DNA from: Bacteroidales bacterium | GTDB taxonomy: Bacteria; Bacteroidota; Bacteroidia; Bacteroidales; UBA932 | Direction of reading: 5' to 3' | Assembly: GCA_017555965.1 (NCBI GenBank) | Contig: JAFZFH010000134.1 | Location: forward strand, 1-35,672 | Length of the DNA: 35,672 nucleotides | Part shown: positions 1-8,318 of the stretch, piece by piece | How positions within the stretch are numbered: position 1 is the first letter of the stretch | Layout of the letters: each line of letters starts with the position of its first letter | Position numbers and translations under genes: made by a program | The notes under the pieces: generated by a model | Told to the model about the DNA's origin: nothing | The model's database searches: none | Seen by the model: the letters and a program-made list of their open reading frames with translations, nothing else

Positions 1-594
1 ATGAACGATCTGGTGTACTACAAATATGCCCAGAGCCTCTTCAGCGGAGGTATGGCTTCATGGGAGAGCGATGTAGACATGGGACAGGGTACCTCGTACG
101 GAGCTGAGTTCCTGCATGAATACGTTGGCAAGGACCTTTATGCAAGAGTCTCATATACCTGGTCGAAGACCAACAGGTTCGGATTCCCGAACATCAACGA
201 TGGCGGAGAGTTCCATGCAAGATTCGACCGCAGGCATGTGCTGAACGCCGTTGCACAGTGGAAGGGATTCAGCGCTGCTGTGACCCTTCAGAGCGGACAT
301 TGGGAAAACGGTGCGGCGGAGACGTACCCGATGCATGTACCGGGCGCAGAATGGACAGCGGACTATTTCTCAGGCGTGAACAACTACCACATGCCGACCG
401 TCTTCCGCCTCGACCTCGGCTACATGTTCTCGTTCGAGACCGGAAAGGTGAAGCACGACGTGAACGTCGGAGTCTGCAACGCAACCAACCACTTCAACCC
501 GTTCATGCTCTACTTCGACGCTGCAACCGAAGGATGGAAGATGATCGCCCTCCTGCCGATACTGCCAAATTTCAGCTACAGGATAAGCTTCTGA
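1..594 (+). CDS. TonB-dependent receptor, C-terminal end (partial)
   Basis: This reads as the last ~197 residues of an outer-membrane TonB-dependent receptor whose start lies before the window. The sequence has alternating aromatic beta-strand patterns (for example DLYARVSYTWSKTNRF and TVFRLDLGYMFSF), a typical late-barrel phrase (FDRRHVLNAVAQWKG), and ends in Phe, as outer-membrane barrels usually do. The ATG at base 1 is probably an internal Met, because a protein this short could not form the usual 22-strand barrel and has no signal peptide. One base separates its stop from the next gene, a DUF4249 lipoprotein. That pairing is common in Bacteroidota and suggests joint uptake of an unknown ligand. 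The substrate cannot be read from this fragment. Confidence 0.85.
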   Translation: MNDLVYYKYAQSLFSGGMASWESDVDMGQGTSYGAEFLHEYVGKDLYARVSYTWSKTNRFGFPNINDGGEFHARFDRRHVLNAVAQWKGFSAAVTLQSGHWENGAAETYPMHVPGAEWTADYFSGVNNYHMPTVFRLDLGYMFSFETGKVKHDVNVGVCNATNHFNPFMLYFDAATEGWKMIALLPILPNFSYRISF

Positions 595-595
595 T

Positions 596-1786
596 ATGAA
601 AACCATATTACATATAATCATATTAGCGATCATATCGCTCGCATGCCTGAACTCATGCGTCAAGGATGTAATTCTTGATGCGAAAGAGACACCTCAGGTG
701 GTTGTAGAATGTATTTTAAGTGATGATCCCATACAGATATTGAATATCTCTTTCACGAAAGGTGCGTCACTTTCCGAAGCTCCTTCATTGACAGAGGCGA
801 AGGCCGTGCTGTATGAAGCGGATGTGCTAGTAGGCGAATTCACAAGGCAGGAAAGCGGCGAATGGACATTGGAATACGCTGCGGTGCCAGGACTTATGTA
901 CCGTCTTGAGGTGCAGGTTCCCGGATATGACCTTATTTATGCCGAGCAGGAGATGCCGCAGGAACATGCACCTCTAAAATCTATGGAATATACCCATTTC
1001 GAATGTTATATTGAGCCTTGGTCCGGATGGGCTCCTGGGACTCCTAGTCTAATTGAGCCGTGGCATCCTCAGCCAGATAGGACATGGCCAGATGACGAAC
1101 CTTTCCCATCGCATGAAACCTTCTATGTCCAGTTTTCCAATTCACTGCCTTCATGGTTATTTGCCATAGACTATAATGCAGAAAGTAAGCGTCATGAATC
1201 AGCAGGTCTTATTTGCACGAATGCAGAGACTACAATGATGAATTATATCGGCTATGAATACCAGCCGCCACAATTGAATATTCCAAACCCGTATAAGTAT
1301 AATACAAGTGATCCTCAAAAGAAATATGAGGAATCATTCTATGATGCACATCTGTTGGAGCTTTATCCGTCTCTTGCAGGCATGCCGATGTATAAATCAT
1401 ATATCAGGCTACCTGAAAACAGGGCCCAGGTCTTTTATCTATCTGGAAAGTTCAGTGGCGACTATTGTGAGAAAGGCGTAGGAGATTGGGGATTTGCAGA
1501 AGACACTGATGACAAGGGATATATTCTTTGCATAGCTCCGTCAAAGGATTATGACAGGTATCTGCAGGATGCGTATAAATATATTGACATAAAGCAGTCA
1601 ACTTCCATGTCAGACATCTATCTGCGAGACAATATCTATTCGAACATAAATGGCGGTCTTGGAATCTTTGGTGCCATGATATCGCGTAAATATCCGTGGG
1701 CACGGACATATACCTACGTGGATTCCGGTATTCCAAGAGATAGCTTTACACCAGATGAATTCCCTGACCCTCGAAATAAGAAATAA
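596..1786 (+). CDS. DUF4249 family lipoprotein
   Basis: This 396-residue protein has a lipoprotein signal peptide: Lys2, a hydrophobic stretch and a lipobox LNSC with Cys21, so it is probably surface- or periplasm-anchored. The region after the signal (VVVECILSDDPIQILNISFTKG, then a segment assigning decoration to a value being 'conveyed' through strands) resembles DUF4249, a family usually encoded next to a TonB-dependent receptor. The gene starts one base after the receptor stop, which points to translational coupling. By analogy it may be an accessory surface subunit of that receptor, but the function of DUF4249 is not established. Many Trp, Pro and Tyr residues in the middle (WSGWAPGTPSLIEPWHPQ) could form a ligand-binding surface; this is inference. 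Confidence 0.8.
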   Translation: MKTILHIIILAIISLACLNSCVKDVILDAKETPQVVVECILSDDPIQILNISFTKGASLSEAPSLTEAKAVLYEADVLVGEFTRQESGEWTLEYAAVPGLMYRLEVQVPGYDLIYAEQEMPQEHAPLKSMEYTHFECYIEPWSGWAPGTPSLIEPWHPQPDRTWPDDEPFPSHETFYVQFSNSLPSWLFAIDYNAESKRHESAGLICTNAETTMMNYIGYEYQPPQLNIPNPYKYNTSDPQKKYEESFYDAHLLELYPSLAGMPMYKSYIRLPENRAQVFYLSGKFSGDYCEKGVGDWGFAEDTDDKGYILCIAPSKDYDRYLQDAYKYIDIKQSTSMSDIYLRDNIYSNINGGLGIFGAMISRKYPWARTYTYVDSGIPRDSFTPDEFPDPRNKK

Positions 1787-1843
1787 AGGCAAAAATTTCT
1801 TGAAACCGCGCAGTATTTCCTTTACATGGCAGTTATAAAGTAA

Positions 1844-3529
1844 ATGGAAGAGCAGGAACTGGCATTACGATGCGCACGGAAAGACAAGGCGGCACAACGG
1901 GAACTTTATGAAGAATATCGTTCCCGGATTCTTGCTTTGTGCCGTCGCTATGCCGAGAATCCTGCAGACGCCGAGGATCTGATGCAGGATGCATTCATCA
2001 AGATATTCAAGGTCATCGGCAACTTCAAATGGACACGTCCCGGTTCGCTGTACTCATGGATGTCTCGTGTTTCAATCAACCTTGCTTTCGATACGGCCAA
2101 ACGTCGCAGGAGACTCGCAAGTCAGTTGGTGGATGTGGACAACCTTGGAGAAGACATTCCGGAGGAACCTGCCTATAATGAAACGGCATCCGTACCTTCA
2201 GAAGTGCTGAACGAGATGATAGAGTCCCTTCCGGAGGGTTATCGTACCGTATTCAGACTGTACTGCATCGACGGTCTTTCCCATCGCGAGATCGGCGAAC
2301 TTCTCGGCATCAAGGAAAAGAGTTCATCCGCCAGCCTGTACAGGGCCAGGGCAATCCTCGCTGAAGCAATAAGGCAGTACTGGCGCTATCTTGACGATGA
2401 TTCGTCACCGGAGGGATGGACGCTTATCCTCAGAAAGATGCGTAGGGCAGAAATCAATCGCAGCATCACATTGACCCTGGCAATCCTCATCCCGGTAACA
2501 TCACTGTTGCTTTGGCTGCATCCTCGTCAGAGCCAAGACTATGTCGAACCGTACATTTCAGAGGTCGATTCAGAACATCCGGCAGTCATAATTCCTCATA
2601 CGCTTCAGAGCCCTCGTGGCCTTGCTGACAGGACAACGGTCATTACGGACGCCCCATCCGACATTCAGGACAGTATCCCTGACACCTATAGTGATGCTCC
2701 AGGAATTTCAGATTCCGGTTCTGACGGACGCGACACTATCGATCCAAATGAACATGACTATAGTCCTTCCATGAATGAAACATTCATGGGAGACGACTTC
2801 CCTATCCTTCCGGAAAAGACACGCCGTTCGCGTCCAAAGGTGTCGTTCAGCCTCAGGGCGGGATCAGGATCCGGTCGCAGGAATGAAAAGGTTACACTGG
2901 AATCATCGCCATATATTGCAGCTGTGACATATATGAACACTGTTGACCCAAGCGACCGTCCTAGCTGTTTATCAAATTCCAGCAATGCAATTCCTTGGTT
3001 TGACGAATACACATCCAAGAGTGGAGAAGCGGCAGAAGATGCTGCTGAAGTTGTGGGAAATGATGCTGCAAACCATTACCTACATGACCTTCCGATAACC
3101 TTAGGACTTACCGCTCGCGTCGATCTCAACTCCAGATTCGGTGCGGAATGTGGAATCGAATACACTTACATGCATTCAAGAGTCGAAACTGAAAGTGAGA
3201 AACTTTCCCAGGACCTGCATTTCATAGGCATTCCAGTACGATTTGATACTCAGATATGGTCATGGAAAGGGTTCGACATATATGCCGGATTGGGAATAAA
3301 GGCGGAAAAGTGCATCGCCGCATCCCTTGGCCAGGTTAAGTGCGAAGAAATAAGCCTGCAATGGTCAACAGGGGCATTTGCAGGCATACAGTACAACATC
3401 GGCAGGCGTACTCATCTGTATTTCCAGCCAGACTTCTCCTACTACCTTACCAAAACCGACCTGATCACTTACCGGACTGAGAATCCGATGACATTTTCCT
3501 TGAATGCAGGAATTCGTTTTGATCTTTGA
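1844..3529 (+). CDS. ECF sigma factor fused to a transmembrane segment and outer-membrane-type barrel domain
   Basis: One unbroken 561-codon frame holds three modules. Residues ~1-178 are an ECF sigma factor: region 2 at ~21-90 (ENPADAEDLMQDAFIKIFK, then a basic stretch AKRRRR) and region 4 at ~122-178 (SLPEGYRTVFRLYCIDGLSH, REIGELLGIKEKSS, SLYRARAIL). Residues ~207-226 form one hydrophobic segment (ITLTLAILIPVTSLLLWL). A Ser/Asp/Pro-rich linker (~227-330) leads to a strand-rich domain (~331-561) with phrases such as LPITLGLTARVDL and FDIYAGLGIKAEK, resembling PorT-like outer-membrane beta-barrel proteins. In many Bacteroidota an ECF sigma gene is followed by a separate gene for a membrane protein with this barrel; here they appear fused. 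Residues 188-201 (SPEGWTLILRKMRR) resemble the usual start of that partner. There is no frameshift or stop at the junction. The 57-base gap upstream has no good TAnnTTTG box. Confidence 0.85.
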   Translation: MEEQELALRCARKDKAAQRELYEEYRSRILALCRRYAENPADAEDLMQDAFIKIFKVIGNFKWTRPGSLYSWMSRVSINLAFDTAKRRRRLASQLVDVDNLGEDIPEEPAYNETASVPSEVLNEMIESLPEGYRTVFRLYCIDGLSHREIGELLGIKEKSSSASLYRARAILAEAIRQYWRYLDDDSSPEGWTLILRKMRRAEINRSITLTLAILIPVTSLLLWLHPRQSQDYVEPYISEVDSEHPAVIIPHTLQSPRGLADRTTVITDAPSDIQDSIPDTYSDAPGISDSGSDGRDTIDPNEHDYSPSMNETFMGDDFPILPEKTRRSRPKVSFSLRAGSGSGRRNEKVTLESSPYIAAVTYMNTVDPSDRPSCLSNSSNAIPWFDEYTSKSGEAAEDAAEVVGNDAANHYLHDLPITLGLTARVDLNSRFGAECGIEYTYMHSRVETESEKLSQDLHFIGIPVRFDTQIWSWKGFDIYAGLGIKAEKCIAASLGQVKCEEISLQWSTGAFAGIQYNIGRRTHLYFQPDFSYYLTKTDLITYRTENPMTFSLNAGIRFDL

Positions 3530-3535
3530 AAGCAG

Positions 3536-3543
3536 TATATTTG
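3536..3543 (+). promoter_or_regulatory. Bacteroidetes -7 box (TATATTTG) for the 3588 lipoprotein
   Basis: TATATTTG matches TAnnTTTG exactly and lies 44 bases before the next start codon. A TTTG occurs at 3518-3521, but its 14-base spacing is shorter than the usual 19-20. The box begins just after the sigma-fusion stop. Confidence 0.5.
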
Positions 3544-3587
3544 CGTATCGCAAGTTATATAAGTAAAACACTTAAACTCCATTACTT

Positions 3588-4100
3588 ATGAAACGTACGC
3601 TTATACTGATTGCGCTCTACACATTCGCATTTGCCGCAACATCATGCAGAAAGGACGACGGAACAATCCATACGCCCGACAACGACATGTCTGTAACTGC
3701 AAAGGTCACAATAACCAAGGGTGGTTCCAATGACAAAACCGTGACATTATTCAAAGAGATGGCAGTCTACAGGGAAAGTTCCATGGAAGGCAAGTCTTGG
3801 CTCACTGCACTCAGCGGAGGCAAGATGGTTTATGATGCATTCATGCTCAGCATTTACTTTGACTGCATAGACAATCTGAATGCCGGCGATACGATAACCC
3901 CGTCAAGATGCATGTTCACCTTCTTTTATTCAAGCGACAGCAATGCAACTACACACGGGTATGAGGGAACTATTTCGCTCGCAGACAAAAGTGCAGACCA
4001 AGCCATCATACATTTTGACAAGGTAAAATTCACCTGCTCATTCGGAGAATATATCATTGACGGATACCTCAATTGCCCTCTCTACGAAAGACACCTGTGA
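3588..4100 (+). CDS. Small hypothetical lipoprotein
   Basis: This 170-residue protein begins with a lipoprotein signal peptide (MKRTLILIALYTFAFAATSC, lipidated Cys20). The mature part has short strand-like segments (MSVTAKVTITKGG, and a late FGEYIIDGYLNCPL) and no motif I recognise. It lies 58 bases after the sigma-barrel fusion on the same strand with its own likely -7 box, so it could be separately transcribed or a target or partner of that system. Its stop codon is inside the left arm of a 10-bp inverted repeat (4095-4126). No function is proposed. Confidence 0.75.
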   Translation: MKRTLILIALYTFAFAATSCRKDDGTIHTPDNDMSVTAKVTITKGGSNDKTVTLFKEMAVYRESSMEGKSWLTALSGGKMVYDAFMLSIYFDCIDNLNAGDTITPSRCMFTFFYSSDSNATTHGYEGTISLADKSADQAIIHFDKVKFTCSFGEYIIDGYLNCPLYERHL

Positions 4101-4126
4101 CAATTTTCCAATGATCATTGTCACAG
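4095..4126 (+). terminator. Stem-loop overlapping the lipoprotein stop codon
   Basis: CTGTGACAAT (4095-4104) and ATTGTCACAG (4117-4126) form a perfect 10-bp stem with a 12-base loop. The stem contains the TGA stop at 4098-4100. No T-run follows, so it may protect the 3' end or pause transcription rather than act as a strong intrinsic terminator. Confidence 0.45.
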
Positions 4127-4143
4127 AGACCCTTCAGACAAAA

Positions 4144-4216
4144 CAAAATCCACAGATGTGGGCGAGCGAAGCATATACCTATGCTTCTGCGTAGCGAGCA
4201 ACATCTGTGGATTTTG
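4144..4216. repeat. 73-base palindromic element with 16-bp terminal inverted repeats
   Basis: CAAAATCCACAGATGT (4144-4159) and its exact reverse complement (4201-4216) bound the element. Inside is a second perfect stem, GAAGCATA (4168-4175) with TATGCTTC (4180-4187), 4-base loop. GCGAGC occurs as a direct repeat on both sides of the inner stem (4162-4167, 4194-4199). The structure could end transcription from both converging genes; its size and nested design also suit a small repetitive element. Whether copies exist elsewhere in the genome cannot be seen here. Confidence 0.65.
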
Positions 4217-4230
4217 ATTTATTGGTATGA

Positions 4231-4296
4231 GATCCCCGGTCAAGCCGGGGATGACAGGAAAGGTCAAGCCGGGGATGACAATAGGCCTGGGATGAC
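4231..4296. repeat. REP-like palindromic array, copy 1
   Basis: A full palindrome (ATCCCCGG at 4232-4239, loop TCAAG, CCGGGGAT at 4245-4252, then GAC) is followed by an 18-base copy of its right half (4262-4279) and a decayed right-half copy (4286-4296). The array ends just before the stop of the TlpA-like gene. The same design, palindrome plus right-half copies, recurs at 23518-23560 and 24656-24712. Confidence 0.75.
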
Positions 4297-4299
4297 AGG

Positions 4300-5415
4300 T
4301 TATTTCAGGACTGATGCGAGGAAGGCATCGAGTTCTTTGCCACGAAGGCCACGGGCAACAATCCTTCCATCAGGATTGATCAGAATATTGTCAGGAATAG
4401 AGTTTACACCATAGACTTCGGCAGCAACAGTCTTCCAATACTTGAGGTCTGAAAGATGAACCCAAGGCATATCCCATTCTACAATCGCCTTGACCCATGG
4501 TTCCTTTTCTCTATCGAACGAAAGGCCGACAACATCAAAGCCCTTAGACTTATACTTCTTGTATGCAGCAACCACATTAGGCATTTCCTGCTTGCATGGA
4601 CCACACCATGATGCCCAGAAATCCACGAGCACCCACTTGCCTTTGCCTACATACTCGCTAAGCTTGTGCATGTTTCCGTCGGGATCAGCCTCTTCAAGAT
4701 CGGTAAACATCTGACCGACAAAAGCTCTCTTGCGTTCTTCAGCTTCCCTTTCTCTTGCTGCAGCCTCATCCAACTTGCGCTTCATCTCAAGCACATACGG
4801 ATGCTGAGCAAACGGAGCACCAGAACCAACGAGTTCATTGACTTTGTCTGCACCACCGAGCGAACGAACTGAACCCATGAATGCCACCGGAATAAGGCTG
4901 TCCTTGTTATCATCAATCATACCGAAGAAGAAATCAGAGTATTTCTTGATTGCAGCACGATAGAGAGGCATGAACTCCTCCATCTTAGCCTGCTGTTCCT
5001 CTTCCGGAAGAGTCAGAAATGACTGAAGGAATGTATTGTACTCATCATATGCTTCGTCATTCTTTGCAAGGCATTCTGTAAGCTTCGCATTGAGGGCAGA
5101 TCCCGTCAAGTTGTCGGCAGCAACATCCACATTTACCTGCTCACCGTCATTGAAGAAGACAAATCCGCCTTCATGACCTTTAACTTCTATAGCCAGGAAA
5201 GCGTTCATGTCGGCTTTACCCTTCATCTTGAAAGAGCCTCCCGAAACAACTGCACTGTCAATATGTTCCATGGAAGTCCTGTCTGTCAGGTACACAACAC
5301 TTCCCTCTTCCGGAGCATTTGTTCCACTTACATAATATCTTACGCTGTCTTCCGAACAAGACACAAGTGCTGCAGCCGCTGCCAGCACAAAGAAAATGGC
5401 TGTTAATCTTTTCAT
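4300..5415 (-). CDS. TlpA/ResA-like thiol-disulfide oxidoreductase lipoprotein with DUF4369-like N-terminal domain
   Basis: This 371-residue protein has a lipoprotein signal (lipobox LVSC, Cys20), so it is probably anchored on the periplasmic side. Residues ~25-110 resemble the DUF4369 domain often fused to thioredoxins in Bacteroidota (VVYLTDRTSMEHIDSAVVSG). A charged, helical middle follows (~110-235, with AAAREREAEERKR). The C-terminal thioredoxin fold has the active site WCGPC (Cys271, Cys274) after VLVDFWAS and the conserved cis-Pro in NSIPDN (Pro341). It likely reduces or exchanges disulfides outside the cytoplasm; the substrate is unknown. It is a single gene with its own -7 box, separated from the ara operon by a terminator. 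Confidence 0.9.
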   Translation of the reverse strand: MKRLTAIFFVLAAAAALVSCSEDSVRYYVSGTNAPEEGSVVYLTDRTSMEHIDSAVVSGGSFKMKGKADMNAFLAIEVKGHEGGFVFFNDGEQVNVDVAADNLTGSALNAKLTECLAKNDEAYDEYNTFLQSFLTLPEEEQQAKMEEFMPLYRAAIKKYSDFFFGMIDDNKDSLIPVAFMGSVRSLGGADKVNELVGSGAPFAQHPYVLEMKRKLDEAAAREREAEERKRAFVGQMFTDLEEADPDGNMHKLSEYVGKGKWVLVDFWASWCGPCKQEMPNVVAAYKKYKSKGFDVVGLSFDREKEPWVKAIVEWDMPWVHLSDLKYWKTVAAEVYGVNSIPDNILINPDGRIVARGLRGKELDAFLASVLK

Positions 5416-5435
5416 GGTATTAATATGTTGTGATA

Positions 5436-5443
5436 CAAATATA
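5436..5443 (-). promoter_or_regulatory. -7 box (TATATTTG) for the TlpA-like gene
   Basis: On the minus strand TATATTTG ends 20 bases before the start codon at 5415, an exact TAnnTTTG match. The -33 element is weak and falls at the edge of the preceding terminator. Confidence 0.6.
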
Positions 5444-5457
5444 ACATATTTACATCA

Positions 5458-5494
5458 ATAAAGCCTGTCATTCCGGATGAACGACAGGCTTTAT
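5458..5494 (-). terminator. Terminator of the arabinose operon
   Basis: ATAAAGCCTGTC (5458-5469) and GACAGGCTTTAT (5483-5494) form a perfect 12-bp stem with a 13-base loop, 22 bases past the stop of the epimerase gene. In minus-strand RNA the stem ends in a short U run. Confidence 0.75.
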
Positions 5495-5515
5495 CTATTA
5501 TATATAAGGTATAAC

Positions 5516-6667
5516 TTACTCTGCTACGCTGAATTTGTAGATGCAGCGGTGTGTGTAAGTCTCACCTGGGCGGAGGAATGCCGATGGCCACTCCGGCTTG
5601 TTAGGTGAATCCGGATAGAGCTGAGTCTCGAGGCAGACAGCGGCTCTTCTTGGATAGTAAGTACCGTGCTTTCCTGCTACCTGGCCAGTAAGGAAGTTAC
5701 CAGTGTAAACCTGGATACCAGGCTGGTCTGTGTAAACATCGAGAACGATGCCAGTTGAAGGACAAGAAAGAGTTGTACATACCTTAGTGATGTCACCTGC
5801 AGTGTTGAGAACCCAGTTGTGGTCGAAACCGGCACCGAGAACAACCTGCTCATAGTCAGACTCAATGTCCTGAGCGATCACCTTAGGAGTACGGAAATCC
5901 ATTGGAGTACCCTCTACTGAAGCGAACTCGCCTGTAGGGATGAGGATATCGTTTGCAGGAGTGATATAGTCAGATGCCACGTAAAGAACGTGATCTGTAG
6001 CCTCCTGACCATGGTTTCCAGAAAGGTTGAAGTATGAGTGGTTTGTCATGCTCAATACTGTAGCCTTGTCTGTAGTACCGCTGTAAGAGATGTCGATAGC
6101 GTTGTCATCAGTAAGCTTGTAAGTCACAACAGCTGTAACTGTACCAGGGAAACCGTTGTCACCGTCTGGTGAAACGATTGTAAGCTCGATAGTCTGAGCG
6201 TCTACCTGATTAGCCTCATAAACCTGATACTGCCAGCCTGTAGGACCACCGTGGAGACAGTTTGTACCGTCGTTCTGTGCAAGCTGTACAGTCTCGCCGT
6301 CGAGCACGAACTTACCACCTTCGATACGGTTTGCATAACGACCGATAGAAGCACCGAAGTCGCTTGACTGAGTCATATAGTCGTTGATGTTATCGAAACC
6401 GAGAACAACGTCAACCATGTTGCCATCCTTATCAGGAACCATAACAGAAACGATACGTCCACCGAAGTTTGTAACGCAAACCTCCATACCGTTTGCATTC
6501 TTCAATGTATAGAGTGCAGTTGCCTTTCCGCCCTTCTCACCTACGAAAGCCTGAGGATCGAGACCTGAAAGGGTAAGTGTCTGCTTTTCAGCGCAAGCAG
6601 ACATGCAGAGGGCTGCCATGGCTACCCCTGCAAGTGTCTTGAAAATTCTTTTCATCTGTTCAATCAT
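5516..6667 (-). CDS. galM: Aldose 1-epimerase (mutarotase), lipoprotein form
   Basis: This GalM-family protein interconverts alpha and beta anomers of aldoses. Catalytic residues are visible: His210 in SMTNHSYFNLSG and Glu347 in CLETQLYPDSPNKPEWP. Unlike the cytoplasmic GalM encoded at 24719-25768, it carries a signal peptide with lipobox MSAC (Cys25), so it should work outside the cytoplasm. Its ATG shares one base with the araB stop (TAATG), so translation is probably coupled. A second in-frame ATG four codons later (6655) would also keep the signal. As the last gene of the ara operon it may present the right anomer of arabinose or of its oligomers to the symporter; that role is inference. 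Confidence 0.93.
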   Translation of the reverse strand: MIEQMKRIFKTLAGVAMAALCMSACAEKQTLTLSGLDPQAFVGEKGGKATALYTLKNANGMEVCVTNFGGRIVSVMVPDKDGNMVDVVLGFDNINDYMTQSSDFGASIGRYANRIEGGKFVLDGETVQLAQNDGTNCLHGGPTGWQYQVYEANQVDAQTIELTIVSPDGDNGFPGTVTAVVTYKLTDDNAIDISYSGTTDKATVLSMTNHSYFNLSGNHGQEATDHVLYVASDYITPANDILIPTGEFASVEGTPMDFRTPKVIAQDIESDYEQVVLGAGFDHNWVLNTAGDITKVCTTLSCPSTGIVLDVYTDQPGIQVYTGNFLTGQVAGKHGTYYPRRAAVCLETQLYPDSPNKPEWPSAFLRPGETYTHRCIYKFSVAE

Positions 6668-8316
6668 TATTTAGCTACTTCCTCGCAATATGCACCAAGC
6701 TTGAGATAACGCTGATAAACCTCATCGTAAATCTTCACCTGGTCTGGCTCTGGGAAGTATTCCTTAGCGAAACCTGAATTCATTGCATCCTGAGCATCAG
6801 CTACAGTTGCATACGCACCGGCTGCAGTTGCTGCGAACATTGCAGCACCGAGAGCACAAGCCTGGTCTGTGTTGCAGACCTTGATAGGCATGTTGAGTAC
6901 GTTAGAGAGAGTCTGCATTACAAATGGAGACTTGAGAGCGATACCACCGATACCGATAACGTCGTTGATACGCATTCCCTCTGACTTGAATCTCTCGACG
7001 ATTGCGCGTGAACCGAAAGCTGTTGCCTCAACAAGTGCACGGAAGATCATAGGAGCTGTAGTACCGAGGTTGATGCCGCTGATCGCACCCTGGAGAAGCT
7101 GATTTGCATCCGGAGTACGACGACCGTTCATCCAGTCTGTAGCCACTACAGAACTTTCGCCTGCAGGAATCTTCATAGCCTCAACTGTAAGTGCAGGGAT
7201 GATCTTGTCGCAAGCCTTCTCGAGAGCCTCTCCCTCAAGACCTGAAACGTTCTTGAGAGGCCACTCGAGTACACGGCGGAACCATGCGTAGATATCACCG
7301 AATGCTGACTGACCAGCCTCAAGACCGATCATGCCTGGCATTACAGAGCCGTCCACCTGACCGCAGATACCTCTTACGAGCTTGTCACCAAGTTCCTCAG
7401 GAGATACTGTCATGATGTCGCATGTTGAAGTACCGATAACGCGTACAAAAGTATTGTTCTTTGCACCAGCTCCGATAGCACCCATATGGCAGTCGAATTC
7501 GCTGCCGGCAACAACCACGTCTGTAGAGAGACCGAGGCGCTCAGCCCACTCAGGACAAAGCTTGCCTACCGGCTTCTCTGCTGTTGTAGTCTCGCTGTAG
7601 AGACGGTCACGGAATCCTGCGAGAACAGGATCGATGCTGCAGAGGAACTCCTCTGAAGGAAGACCACCCCACTTTGCATGCCACATAGCCTTGTGACCTG
7701 CTGCACAACGGCTGCGTGGAACCTCGTCGAGATTCTTTGCACCGATAAGGAGTGCAGGCATCCAGTCGCAGTGCTCTACGATAGAGTAAGCTGCCTCACG
7801 TACAGAAGCGTCCTCACGGAGAACGTGGAGAGCCTTAGCCCAGAACCACTCTGATGAGTAGATACCACCCTCGTATGAAGTGTAGTCGATCTCGTTAGCA
7901 TGGCATTTCTCGTTGATCTCAGCAGCCTCCTTTACAGCAGTGTGGTCCTTCCAGAGGACGAACATTGCGTTAGGGTTCTCAGCGAACTCTGGCTTGAGAG
8001 CAAGAGGAGTACCGTTCTCGTCAGTGAATACAGGAGTAGAACCTGTTGTATCGAAAGCGATACCGATCACGTTCTCAGCTGTTCCTGCAGGACAAGCTGC
8101 GAGAGCCTCCTTTACAGAGCCTTCAAGCACCTCTATATAATCAAGAGGATGCTGACGCCACTGGTTTGCTGAAGGTACGCAGTACATACCCTTCTTCCAA
8201 CGAGGATAGTATTTGACTGCTGTTGCAAGAGTCTTTCCATCAGCAACATCTACAACTACCGCACGTGCTGAATCTGAACCGTAGTCCAGACCGATTACAT
8301 ATTTAGTGTCTGCCAT
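6667..8316 (-). CDS. araB: Ribulokinase
   Basis: This 549-residue FGGY-family kinase phosphorylates L-ribulose to L-ribulose 5-phosphate with ATP. The N-terminal nucleotide-binding motif GLDYGSDSARAVVVD (residues 9-23) is typical of ribulokinase, and the C-terminal half has the sugar-kinase phrases VIGIGGIALKSPFVMQTLSN and DQACALGAAMFAA. The length fits the family (~550). It begins two bases after the araA stop and overlaps the start of the epimerase gene, so it sits within a tight araD-araA-araB-galM transcript. Confidence 0.97.
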   Translation of the reverse strand: MADTKYVIGLDYGSDSARAVVVDVADGKTLATAVKYYPRWKKGMYCVPSANQWRQHPLDYIEVLEGSVKEALAACPAGTAENVIGIAFDTTGSTPVFTDENGTPLALKPEFAENPNAMFVLWKDHTAVKEAAEINEKCHANEIDYTSYEGGIYSSEWFWAKALHVLREDASVREAAYSIVEHCDWMPALLIGAKNLDEVPRSRCAAGHKAMWHAKWGGLPSEEFLCSIDPVLAGFRDRLYSETTTAEKPVGKLCPEWAERLGLSTDVVVAGSEFDCHMGAIGAGAKNNTFVRVIGTSTCDIMTVSPEELGDKLVRGICGQVDGSVMPGMIGLEAGQSAFGDIYAWFRRVLEWPLKNVSGLEGEALEKACDKIIPALTVEAMKIPAGESSVVATDWMNGRRTPDANQLLQGAISGINLGTTAPMIFRALVEATAFGSRAIVERFKSEGMRINDVIGIGGIALKSPFVMQTLSNVLNMPIKVCNTDQACALGAAMFAATAAGAYATVADAQDAMNSGFAKEYFPEPDQVKIYDEVYQRYLKLGAYCEEVAK

Positions 8317-8318
8317 GA

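Noticed and set aside
1797-1831. ECF-type promoter (TGAAAC and a distant CAT) ahead of the sigma fusion
   Set aside because: The motifs are loose and ECF consensus in Bacteroidota is not well enough known to me to call it.
1826-1843. Five-codon mini-frame (MAVIK) ending right before the sigma-fusion ATG
   Set aside because: It is too short to separate from chance and has no promoter-based support.
5458-5494. Decayed REP-like copy (GTCATTCC) inside the ara terminator
   Set aside because: The palindrome arms differ from the repeat family, and a simple terminator explains the stem.
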